A DNA stretch of 60,677 nt from Candidatus Mediterraneibacter guildfordensis (GTDB taxonomy: Bacteria > Bacillota > Clostridia > Lachnospirales > Lachnospiraceae), in contig DXIS01000011.1 in assembly GCA_019112735.1 (NCBI GenBank), forward strand, positions 1 through 60,677. Direction: 5' to 3'. The position numbers and the translations under genes were made by a program. Within the stretch, counting starts at the first letter, position 1, and every line of letters starts with the position of its first letter. This document shows, in pieces, positions 50,871 through 58,418 of the stretch. The notes below the pieces were generated by a model that saw only the letters and a program-made list of their open reading frames with translations, searched no databases and was not told the DNA's origin.

Positions 50871-52292
50871 ATGAAGAAAATCTATTCTCAGGAAGAAATG
50901 GAACAGATCATGAAAAAAGATATAGATATTCCCGAATCCGTGGATCAGCGGATCCATGAGACCTACGAAAAGCTCGGCCTTACCGGAACCGCAGGCCCCG
51001 TAAAACGCCGAAGCCGCAGGAAAACATGGACGACGATGGCTGCGGCAGCAGCGCTCATTGCAGCGCTTGGCGCAACCGCTGTCGCAGCTACAAAGTTTTT
51101 CACCGCACAACTGAAAGAAGATGACGGAAAGCTCACCTACTCCGTTAATGTTGAGCCGGAGCAGAAAGAAGCGCACGAGATCCGCGTCACACCGACTTAT
51201 GAACCGGAAGGCTATGTCTATCATGACGACGGCCCGTATATGTTAAAATGGCACAATGATGAAACCGGCGGAGGCATGAGCATCATCCCGTATAATGCGG
51301 CTGAACTTTACGAAATGAGCCGGACGCAGGAGAATCCGCTCCATAACGGATTTGATGAAGACAACTATATTGAAACGGTTACGATCCAGGGAATGAAAGT
51401 CGACATCTTCTGCGATGACGATGCCAATTATATTGACAGCGGAGACACCCGGCAGGATGTTTTCCTCTTTAATGAAGAATGGGGATATGCCGTGCACGTA
51501 GTCCTGCACGGTCCGGACCTGCCGGAGCAGGAAGCGCTCAAAGTCGCAAAAGGACTGGACATCGAAGTCCTTGACACCACCGTACCTTATGCGTCTGAAG
51601 AAGAAATCGAACAGACAAATAAGGAAAGCGGACAGATCACCGAGATGATCAATGCATCCGGCAATATCTCCGGGGATGCCATCCGCGGGATCGGCGATGA
51701 AATGACGATCAGTGACGAAGGACATATCGTTTATGAAGGCATCAAGTACCAGACGCTCGATATCAAAGTTGCTGATACCCTGCCTCTTGCTGATTATCCG
51801 AAAGAAAAGTATCTGGAGGATTATGATTCCACGCTGGCCAATTATCTGAATGAAGACGGCACATTGAAGCCGCATAAGCGCTTCATCTCTGAAGGCAGCC
51901 GGGAAACGGAAGATGCAGAAGCCTCCTTCGTCATCGTGACAACAAGACTTTCCAACACCGGTAATGAGACAAAAGACGTCTATCTGTCTCCTTTCCTCAG
52001 ATATCTGGATGCCAATGACGATGGATCCTACACCCTTTCCCGCGAAAAGTCATGGCCGGCCGAGGAAAGCTGGGCATCACTTACAACAGAGGGATTCCCG
52101 TTCTGGCAGAGTGTTCCGGGCAACGAAGGAAAACAGATACTGTTTACGACCATCGACCCCGGCGATACCGTTGAGTGCACTTCTGTCTATGTAGTCGATA
52201 ACGATCTGCTGGATACCGCCTATATGCAGTATTTCAACGTCGGAGCTGCTATGCCGGACACACCGGAACTGTATGTGAAAGTTACAGAATAA
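50871..52292 (+). CDS. Membrane-anchored anti-sigma-like regulator
   Basis: The protein (473 residues) has an N-terminal cytoplasmic part of about 50 residues, one membrane helix (TMAAAAALIAALGATAVAAT, about 55-75) and a large extracellular part with two beta-rich regions: a DUF4367-like domain (EIRVTPTYEPEGYVYHDDGP, about 105-240) and a DUF5067-like domain (about 290-470, with VIVTTRLSNTGNETKDVYLS). This layout is common for anti-sigma partners of ECF factors in Clostridia. No zinc-binding HxxxCxxC motif is present. The start at 50871 follows AGGAG; the GTG at 50862 is not favoured. It ends 49 bp before a perfect terminator. Confidence 0.8.
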   Translation: MKKIYSQEEMEQIMKKDIDIPESVDQRIHETYEKLGLTGTAGPVKRRSRRKTWTTMAAAAALIAALGATAVAATKFFTAQLKEDDGKLTYSVNVEPEQKEAHEIRVTPTYEPEGYVYHDDGPYMLKWHNDETGGGMSIIPYNAAELYEMSRTQENPLHNGFDEDNYIETVTIQGMKVDIFCDDDANYIDSGDTRQDVFLFNEEWGYAVHVVLHGPDLPEQEALKVAKGLDIEVLDTTVPYASEEEIEQTNKESGQITEMINASGNISGDAIRGIGDEMTISDEGHIVYEGIKYQTLDIKVADTLPLADYPKEKYLEDYDSTLANYLNEDGTLKPHKRFISEGSRETEDAEASFVIVTTRLSNTGNETKDVYLSPFLRYLDANDDGSYTLSREKSWPAEESWASLTTEGFPFWQSVPGNEGKQILFTTIDPGDTVECTSVYVVDNDLLDTAYMQYFNVGAAMPDTPELYVKVTE

Positions 52293-52340
52293 TCACATTT
52301 TTCGCAGACCGGAACATGATCGGATCAGCCTGATTTCAGT

Positions 52341-52385
52341 AAGAAAACCGCGCGGTTTAGTAAAAACCGGCGGTTTTCTTGTCTT
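52341..52385 (+). terminator. Terminator of the ECF operon
   Basis: AAGAAAACCGC (52341-52351) pairs perfectly with GCGGTTTTCTT (52370-52380), followed by GTCTTTT. Confidence 0.88.
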
Positions 52386-52453
52386 TTACGGTCAAAAATG
52401 ATAGAATAAATCGGTTTTATAAAACAGACAGTTGTCTTAAAGGAGGGTTACAT

Positions 52454-52837
52454 ATGAAAACAGGACTGAAAGTCGTTTCTATTCTTCAGATCATTCTCGG
52501 CGCACTTACACTTATTGTCGGACTGCTTGCCACAGGGCTTTTCGCTGCAGGCGGTGCTGCAGGCGCTGCATCAGCCGGCGTAGTAGCAGGGCTCATCGGA
52601 CTGACCGTAATCTTCGTGATCCTGGGCGGTGTATTCGACATCCTCAGCGGCATCTTCGGACTGCGTGCGGCAAAGGACGCTTCCAAAGCCACACCGGCTG
52701 TTGTGTTTGGTGCGATCGCGCTTGTACTTGCCGTGATCTCACTGATCATGGACTTCAGTGTACAGAGCCTGCTCGGATGCGTGATCCCGGTGCTCTACTT
52801 CGTATTTGCACTGAATGCCAAAAAAGGCGGAAACTAA
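52454..52837 (+). CDS. Small four-helix membrane protein (DUF4064-like)
   Basis: The 127-residue protein is almost entirely hydrophobic, with four helices (about 7-30, 42-65, 78-95 and 100-122) and Gly/Ala-rich segments (AAGGAAGAASAGVVAGLIGL). The middle part reads VFDILSGIFGLRAAKDASKA, a pattern seen in DUF4064-type membrane proteins. The start at 52454 follows AAAGGAGGG. It is monocistronic, between two terminators. Function unknown. Confidence 0.75.
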   Translation: MKTGLKVVSILQIILGALTLIVGLLATGLFAAGGAAGAASAGVVAGLIGLTVIFVILGGVFDILSGIFGLRAAKDASKATPAVVFGAIALVLAVISLIMDFSVQSLLGCVIPVLYFVFALNAKKGGN

Positions 52838-52859
52838 GACATACGACACATAAAACAGC

Positions 52860-52895
52860 GAACCGGAGCCTCATTGATCGGCTCCGGTTCTTTTT
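52860..52895 (+). terminator. Terminator of the small membrane protein gene
   Basis: GAACCGGAGCC (52860-52870) pairs with GGCTCCGGTTC (52880-52890), followed by TTTTT. It sits between convergent genes and may also end the folate operon. Confidence 0.92.
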
Positions 52896-52908
52896 ATCTT
52901 ATTTCTCT

Positions 52909-53739
52909 TTATTCTTTTACAGATTCATACATTTCCACCACAGTTTTCCCGTATACCGGGTGCCGCATATAAGGCGCGATCTGTGAAAGCGGCTCCAGCA
53001 CGAACTGCCGGTTATGCATATCCACATGGGGGATGCACAGATCTTTTTCCCGGATCACTTCATCGTCATAGAAAATGATATCCAGATCCAGCGTCCGGGG
53101 TCCCCAGTGCATGGTCCGTTCCCGGCCCGCTTCCGCCTCGATCCGGTTCAGCTCCCGGAGCAGCTCCCGGGGTGTGAGGAGCGTCTCCAGCTCCAGGCAG
53201 CCGTTCAGGAAATCATCCTGGTCCGTCACCCCGTAGGGCGGCGTCTCGATCAGGTCCGAGACCGCTTTCACCGTACACCCGCGGATCTGCCCCAGCTTAT
53301 TCACTGCGTCCCGGATATAGTTCTCTTTCCCGCCCATGTTGGATCCCAGGGCGATGTACGCCGTATGCTTTCCGCGCACGATCTCCACGCTCACCGTTTT
53401 AAGCGGCAGACGGATCGGCGCCCAGGGCTTCTTGATCTCCAGACGGATCTTCTTAAGGCTCTCGTATTTGAGCAATAGTTCTTCCGCCAGATGCTCCGCC
53501 GCGCTCTCCAGCAGTTTGTAGGTGTGCTTCTTCAGATACAGTTCCATAAACGCGCACACCTCCCCGTAATGGATGGATTCCGCCAGGTCGTCTTTAAGCC
53601 CGGCTTTTCTCGTATCCGTATAAAGGTCGGCAGAGACCACAAACTTCTGCCCCAGTGTGTTCTCCTCCGGAAATACGCCGTGATAGGCAAATATTTCCAG
53701 ATCTTCGATTCTGATTCTGTCCATGTTTTCTTTCTCCAT
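52909..53739 (-). CDS. folK: FolB-FolK fusion: dihydroneopterin aldolase / HPPK
   Basis: Residues 1-120 are dihydroneopterin aldolase (IRIEDLEIFAYHGVFPEENT, the His-Gly pair and Glu of the active site, and IRLEIKKPWAPIRLP with the Lys). Residues 125-276 are HPPK (TAYIALGSNMGGKENYIRDA, TPPYGVTDQDDFLNGCLELE, LDLDIIFYDDEVI with the metal Asp pair, and IPHVDMHNRQFVLEPL). One polypeptide thus performs two successive steps of folate synthesis. The gene overlaps folP by one base (TAATG). It is the last gene of the operon. Confidence 0.96.
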   Translation of the reverse strand: MEKENMDRIRIEDLEIFAYHGVFPEENTLGQKFVVSADLYTDTRKAGLKDDLAESIHYGEVCAFMELYLKKHTYKLLESAAEHLAEELLLKYESLKKIRLEIKKPWAPIRLPLKTVSVEIVRGKHTAYIALGSNMGGKENYIRDAVNKLGQIRGCTVKAVSDLIETPPYGVTDQDDFLNGCLELETLLTPRELLRELNRIEAEAGRERTMHWGPRTLDLDIIFYDDEVIREKDLCIPHVDMHNRQFVLEPLSQIAPYMRHPVYGKTVVEMYESVKE

Positions 53740-54554
53740 TATTGTTTACCCGCATGCATCAGCGCCTCGGCCATCCGGATGGCCCGCTTATTCTTCTCCA
53801 CATCGTGGACCCGCACGAAGGCGCAGCCTTTCTGCACCGCCCACACGGTCGTTACCAGCGTACCTTCCTCCCGCTCCCGGGGCGTAAGGTCCAGGGTCAG
53901 CCCGATCACGGACTTCCGGGACGTCCCCAGCAGGACCGGCAGGCCCAGTTCATGCAGGATGTCAACCCGGTCAATGATCTCCAGGTTCATCGCATACGTC
54001 TTGCCAAAACCGACGCCCGGATCCAGGATGATCCTGTCCCGGGGGATCCCCGCCTCACAAGCCAATCTCACACATTCCCGCATGTCCGAAAGGAATTCCG
54101 GCAGGAACTGTCCGTAATCCGCCCGCTCCCGGTTGTGCATCAGGCAGCACGCCGCGCCGTGCTCCGCGATCAGCTTTCCCATCCGGGGATCGGATTTCAG
54201 CCCCCAGATATCATTGATGAGGTCCGCCCCTGCATCGAGGGCCGCCCGCGCCACCGCGCTCTTATAAGTATCCACGGAGACAGGCGCATCAAACCGGGCT
54301 TTCAGCGCTTCAATGACCGGCGCCACCCGGCTGATCTCTTCTTCATCGCTGATCCGGGTATGTCCCGGGCGTGTGGACTCGCCGCCTACATCCAGGATGT
54401 CCGCGCCCTCCCGGATCATCTGCTCCGCATGGGCAAGCGCCGCATCGAGGCCGTTATAACGGCCCCCGTCCGAGAATGAATCGGGGGTCACGTTCAGGAT
54501 CCCCATGATGTATGTATGATGTGCCGTGTCAAATTCTCTGCTGCCGATCCGCAT
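53739..54554 (-). CDS. folP: Dihydropteroate synthase
   Basis: FolP joins the pterin diphosphate from FolK to p-aminobenzoate. The 271-residue TIM-barrel protein has IMGILNVTPDSFSDGGRYNG, GADILDVGGESTRPGHTRIS, the VSVDTYKS strand, LINDIWGLKSDPRM, ILDPGVGFGKTYAMNLEIID and VLLGTSRKSVIG. All active-site positions look intact. It follows the HD gene by 27 bp. Confidence 0.97.
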   Translation of the reverse strand: MRIGSREFDTAHHTYIMGILNVTPDSFSDGGRYNGLDAALAHAEQMIREGADILDVGGESTRPGHTRISDEEEISRVAPVIEALKARFDAPVSVDTYKSAVARAALDAGADLINDIWGLKSDPRMGKLIAEHGAACCLMHNRERADYGQFLPEFLSDMRECVRLACEAGIPRDRIILDPGVGFGKTYAMNLEIIDRVDILHELGLPVLLGTSRKSVIGLTLDLTPREREEGTLVTTVWAVQKGCAFVRVHDVEKNKRAIRMAEALMHAGKQ

Positions 54555-54581
54555 AGCTGTCTGTCTCCTGTCCGAATTTTT

Positions 54582-55073
54582 CTATATCTTGAGTTCCATA
54601 TTTTTCTTTTCCGCGCTCCAGTCACAGGCCTTTTCCGCCGGGCAGGCGAAACACGTCCGGGACGCTTTGTCCGCCCGGTACAGGAACCGCTCCAGCGGCT
54701 CCGCGTCATCCCTCAGCCGCCGGTGCCCCCGGACGGCCGTCAGGATGGCCTCCTTCTCCGCCTCTGAAAATGCGCAGTCCGCCGGAAGGCTGTCAAGGAT
54801 CTCCGCCGCGATCCGCCCGCCGGACTGTTCATGCGGGATGCCCTCCTCGTACTGGGCATATTTCCCGATATCGTGAAGGACCGCCGCCGTATAAATAAGC
54901 TCCCGGTCCAGGCCCCCGCCTTCTTCCAGATTGAAAATATACGCGATCCGCGCCACATCGAGAAGATGGGGCATCTGATGGCGGCAGAAGATCCGGTCCT
55001 TCTCCAGTTCTTCCAGCCGGGCATAACATTTCCGGTACAGCGGATGGGCAAGGACAGCGTTTACACGCCTCAC
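54582..55073 (-). CDS. HD-domain phosphohydrolase in the folate operon
   Basis: The 163-residue protein has the HD metal motif: a first His in [17 protein letters not shown] in [20 protein letters not shown], and a distal Asp in [10 protein letters not shown]. The C-terminus has a Cys cluster ([12 protein letters not shown]) that may bind metal. It overlaps folE by 4 bases and lies before folP. In the usual folate pathway dihydroneopterin triphosphate must lose its phosphates after FolE, and no NudB-type hydrolase is in this cluster, so this protein is a good candidate. That role is inferred from position only. Confidence 0.85.
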   Translation of the reverse strand: MRRVNAVLAHPLYRKCYARLEELEKDRIFCRHQMPHLLDVARIAYIFNLEEGGGLDRELIYTAAVLHDIGKYAQYEEGIPHEQSGGRIAAEILDSLPADCAFSEAEKEAILTAVRGHRRLRDDAEPLERFLYRADKASRTCFACPAEKACDWSAEKKNMELKI

Positions 55074-55624
55074 CGGAGCATCCGGAAGAACTGCTCTTCC
55101 AGCGTCGGGTCTGTCTCGAACACGCCCCGCTTTGCCAGCGTCACGGTCCTGCTGCCCGGTTTCTTAATGCCCCGCATGGTCATGCACATATGCTCCGCCT
55201 CGATCATGACCAGCGCGCCCTTCGGCTGCATATACTTCATCAGCGCGTCCGCGATCTGTCCGGTCAGCTGCTCCTGAAGCTGCAGCCGTCTGGCGTAAAC
55301 TTCCACGGTGCGGGCCAGTTTGCTTAAGCCCACCACTTTCCCGTCCGGAATATAGGCGATATGCGCCTTCCCGTAGAATGGAAGGATATGATGCTCGCAG
55401 GTGGAGTAAAAGGTAATGTCCTTCTCGATCACCATCCCGCTGCTTTCCACATTAAATGTCTTCGCCAGGTGGGCGGATGCATCCTGATTCATCCCGCCAT
55501 ACAGTTCTTCGCACATCCGCGCGATCCGATCCGGCGTCTCCCGGAGCCCTTCCCTCGATACGTCCTCGCCGATCCCTTCCAGGAACAGCCGTACCGCCTG
55601 TTTTATTTTCTCATGATCTGTCAT
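55070..55624 (-). CDS. folE: GTP cyclohydrolase I
   Basis: FolE opens GTP to 7,8-dihydroneopterin triphosphate, the first folate step. The 184-residue protein has the zinc and active-site motif [52 protein letters not shown] and [19 protein letters not shown] with the third zinc Cys. The ATG at 55624 lies two bases after the folC stop codon (TGAGATG). Confidence 0.97.
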   Translation of the reverse strand: MTDHEKIKQAVRLFLEGIGEDVSREGLRETPDRIARMCEELYGGMNQDASAHLAKTFNVESSGMVIEKDITFYSTCEHHILPFYGKAHIAYIPDGKVVGLSKLARTVEVYARRLQLQEQLTGQIADALMKYMQPKGALVMIEAEHMCMTMRGIKKPGSRTVTLAKRGVFETDPTLEEQFFRMLR

Positions 55625-55625
55625 C

Positions 55626-56939
55626 TCATACCCTCTTTTCATCTGCTTCTCTGATCCGGTCATACGCCGCCTTCACCTCATGGAGATAGGACAGGGAACC
55701 GAACGCCAGGATCACATCCGTATCCCCTGCATCCGCCAGCGCCACCTCTACAGCGCTTTCGACACTGCCCTGCCCGGCGTCTCTGACGCAGGGGCAGTAT
55801 TTCTCAAGCGTCCGGGCAAGTTCTCCGGACGGAAGCCCCCGGTTCCGGTCCGGGAGATCCACAGGCCGGATCTCATCCATGACCGGTCCCATGATCTGTG
55901 CGATCCGCTCATAATCCTTGTCCCGGAACACGCCCATGATCCCGAGCCGCCTGCGCCCCGGGAAATAAGACTCCACCGACTCCCTCAGCCGGAGCGCCGC
56001 ATCCTCGTTGTGCGCCCCGTCCAGGATGAACACCGGTTTTTCTCCGATCACATGAAACCGTCCCGGCCACCGGGTCTTCTCCATGCCCTGCTTCACCGCG
56101 CTGTCCGGGATCTCATATCCCTTATCCCGCAGGATGCGGATCACTTCCAGCGCCGCCGCCGCATTGCCGGTCTGGTATTTCCCCGTCATATGGGTGTGAA
56201 GATTCCGGAATTCCTTATAGGAAAACCGGATGCCCCGGTAGCTTTCCTCTATAATATCCACCTGCGCCGGATCAGCTTCCGCATAAGTACAGCCGCAGTC
56301 CTTTGCCCGGCCCTTGAGGATCCGGGACACATTTCCCCGCTGTGCAGCAGAGACGACCGCGCATCCCGGCTTGATGATGCCGGCTTTATTCTCCGCGATC
56401 TCGTCCAGCGTATCCCCGATCACGCCCAGATGGTCCGGGCTTATGGAGGCAAATGCCGCGCACACCGTATTTTTCACGATATTGGTGGCGTCCAGCGCGC
56501 CGCCCAGGCCCGCTTCCAGCACCACCAGATCACAGTTCATTTCCCTGAAATATAAAAAAGCTATCGCCGTCTCCGTCTCAAAGACTGTGGGAAGCGGTTC
56601 TCCTGCTTCCTCAAGCCGGGCAATAGCATCTCTCACTTTGTCAGTCAGCCGCGCGAAAGCTTCTTCTCTGATCCACTCCGCATCGACCTGTATCCGTTCC
56701 AGATAGGAAACCACTGTCGGTGAAACATACCGCCCGATCCTGTATCCTGCCTCACTCAATATCATCGAAGTGTATGCAAGCACAGATCCCTTGCCATTCG
56801 TTCCTGCAATATGTATGAACTTCAAGTCATCCTGGGGATCCCCAAGTTCACGCAACAGACCTCGAATCGTATCCAAGCCAAGTACACTTCCGTATTTCGA
56901 CATTTCGTCCAAATATACCCTTGCTTCTCTATAGGTCAC
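55626..56939 (-). CDS. folC: Folylpolyglutamate / dihydrofolate synthase
   Basis: The 437-residue Mur-ligase-type enzyme adds glutamate to dihydropteroate and folates. The P-loop ([20 protein letters not shown]), the [20 protein letters not shown] segment, the [20 protein letters not shown] region with the carbamylated-Lys area, and the [16 protein letters not shown]-terminal motif are intact. It starts at GTG 56939 after GGAGAAGAAC. It is the first gene of the folate operon folC-folE-HD-folP-folBK. Confidence 0.96.
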   Translation of the reverse strand: MTYREARVYLDEMSKYGSVLGLDTIRGLLRELGDPQDDLKFIHIAGTNGKGSVLAYTSMILSEAGYRIGRYVSPTVVSYLERIQVDAEWIREEAFARLTDKVRDAIARLEEAGEPLPTVFETETAIAFLYFREMNCDLVVLEAGLGGALDATNIVKNTVCAAFASISPDHLGVIGDTLDEIAENKAGIIKPGCAVVSAAQRGNVSRILKGRAKDCGCTYAEADPAQVDIIEESYRGIRFSYKEFRNLHTHMTGKYQTGNAAAALEVIRILRDKGYEIPDSAVKQGMEKTRWPGRFHVIGEKPVFILDGAHNEDAALRLRESVESYFPGRRRLGIMGVFRDKDYERIAQIMGPVMDEIRPVDLPDRNRGLPSGELARTLEKYCPCVRDAGQGSVESAVEVALADAGDTDVILAFGSLSYLHEVKAAYDRIREADEKRV

Positions 56940-56999
56940 GTTCTTCTCCGTTTCCTTTCCGTATGAAACTGTTCTCGTCCATTCAGATTGAACAGGGAT

Positions 57000-57028
57000 A
57001 TCATATCACTATTTCATCCTGCACACAA
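57000..57028 (-). promoter_or_regulatory. Promoter of the folate operon
   Basis: On the minus strand TTGTGT (57028-57023), a 17-bp spacer and TATGAT (57005-57000). It lies 60 bp before the GTG of folC, so the leader is too short for a tetrahydrofolate riboswitch. Confidence 0.65.
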
Positions 57029-57058
57029 GCTTTTCCGGATGGTTTTCCTTATTTCCTG

Positions 57059-57114
57059 TTGACCTCTCCCTCATGCAATGCTATACTAAGTGTACTAATA
57101 CTAATAGTACACTT
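57059..57114 (+). promoter_or_regulatory. Promoter and operator of the gntR-ABC operon
   Basis: TTGACC (57059-57064), a 17-bp spacer and TATACT (57082-57087) are followed at once by a perfect 10-bp inverted repeat, AAGTGTACTA (57088-57097) and TAGTACACTT (57105-57114), 7 bp apart. The palindrome covers the predicted transcription start, so a bound dimer would block initiation. YtrA-type GntR repressors bind comparable GTxTACTA-like palindromes. Confidence 0.82.
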
Positions 57115-57144
57115 TAAAACCAAAGATTCACGGAAAGGAAGATT

Positions 57145-57519
57145 ATGATCTCTATTGATTACCAGAGCAAGCTGCCGCTCTACGAACAGATCGCCGGACG
57201 GTTCCGGACGCTGATCCTCCAGGGCGTCCTGCCCCCGGACAGCCAGATGCCTTCCGTGCGCTCCCTGGCGGTGGAGCTGTCCATCAACCCGAACACCATC
57301 CAGAAAGCCTTCTCCCTTCTGGAGCAGGAAGGATATATCTATCCGGTAAAGGGGCGGGGCAATTTCGTAGCGTACACCGCGGAGCTGAGCCAAAAAGAGC
57401 AGGCGTCTCTTCTTGAAGCGGCGAAAACGCTGATGGACAGAGGCCGGGCCCTCGGGATCACCAAAGCGCAGTATCTCGACCTTGTAAACGATGTATACCG
57501 AAAGGGGGAAGAACCTTGA
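57145..57519 (+). CDS. GntR family regulator, YtrA type
   Basis: A 124-residue protein with an N-terminal winged helix (LPLYEQIAGRFRTLILQGVL, then LAVELSINPNTIQKAFSLLE, QEGYIYPVKGRGNFV, about 5-75) and a short helical C-terminal part for dimerisation. The short tail and an ABC transporter directly downstream define the YtrA subfamily, which represses its own operon and responds to cell-wall-active agents. The stop overlaps the next start by 4 bases (ATGA-like, TTGA). The perfect palindrome at 57088-57114 is its likely operator. Confidence 0.92.
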   Translation: MISIDYQSKLPLYEQIAGRFRTLILQGVLPPDSQMPSVRSLAVELSINPNTIQKAFSLLEQEGYIYPVKGRGNFVAYTAELSQKEQASLLEAAKTLMDRGRALGITKAQYLDLVNDVYRKGEEP

Positions 57520-58418
57520 TCGAACTGAAAAATGTTGACAAAACACTGGGCGGCGTCCACGCCGTCGACCACGTCAGCGGAACGATACGGGAGGGAATGG
57601 TCTTCGGACTGATCGGGTCAAACGGCGCGGGCAAGAGCACCCTGCTCCGCATGATCAGCGGAGTCATCCGTCCGGACGACGGCACGGTCCTCTGCGACGG
57701 CGCACCTGTATTCGAGAACCCGGAAGCCAAGGCGCAGATCTGCTTCCTTCCGGATACGCCCTACTTCTTCCCCAACGCCGACATCCGTCAGATGCGGGAC
57801 TATTACGCCATGATCTACCCGGCCTTCAACCGGAAGCAGTTTGATACACTGGCCGACCGGTTCCGGCTGGACCCGAAGCGGAGCATCCACGCCTTCTCAA
57901 AAGGCATGAAGAAACAGGTGTCCATCCTGCTGGGCCTGTGCGCGGGCACGAAATATCTGCTCTGCGACGAGACCTTCGACGGACTGGACCCGGTCGTGCG
58001 GCAGGCCGTAAAGAGCATGATCGCCGCTGAGATCACAGAACGGGATTTCACGCCGGTGATCTCCTCCCACAATCTCCGGGAACTGGAAGATATCTGCGAC
58101 AGCATCGGCCTGCTGCATGAAGGCCGGCTGCTCCTCACCCGGGATCTGGACGACGCGAAAAATAACATCTGCAAACTGCAGTGTGTGATCCACGACTCCC
58201 GCAGGGAGCAGGAATTGATCAGCAGTCTGCGGATCCTGAAAATGGAGCGCACCGGCTCGCTCCTCACCCTGACTGTCCGCGGTGAGCGGACGGAGACCCT
58301 TCAGAGGGCGCAGGCCCAGGAGCCCCTGTTCGTGGAAGCGCTCCCGCTCACCCTGGAAGAAATATTTATCAGCGAAACGGAGGTGGCTGGTTATGACATC
58401 AAAGATTTCCTGCGTTAA
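57516..58418 (+). CDS. ABC transporter ATP-binding protein
   Basis: The 300-residue protein has Walker [14 protein letters not shown] (about 34-46), a degenerate signature HAFSKGMKKQVSILLG and Walker B KYLLCDETFDGLDPVV, then the His-switch SSHNLRELEDICD. The last ~90 residues form an accessory domain. It starts with TTG at 57516, 4 bases before the gntR stop, with GGGGGAAG upstream. It is the energy subunit for the permease encoded next. Confidence 0.93.
   Translation: MIELKNVDKTLGGVHAVDHVSGTIREGMVFGLIGSNGAGKSTLLRMISGVIRPDDGTVLCDGAPVFENPEAKAQICFLPDTPYFFPNADIRQMRDYYAMIYPAFNRKQFDTLADRFRLDPKRSIHAFSKGMKKQVSILLGLCAGTKYLLCDETFDGLDPVVRQAVKSMIAAEITERDFTPVISSHNLRELEDICDSIGLLHEGRLLLTRDLDDAKNNICKLQCVIHDSRREQELISSLRILKMERTGSLLTLTVRGERTETLQRAQAQEPLFVEALPLTLEEIFISETEVAGYDIKDFLR

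Noticed and set aside
56940..57060. Tetrahydrofolate riboswitch before folC
   Set aside because: The promoter leaves a leader of only about 55 bases and none of the conserved aptamer segments are present.
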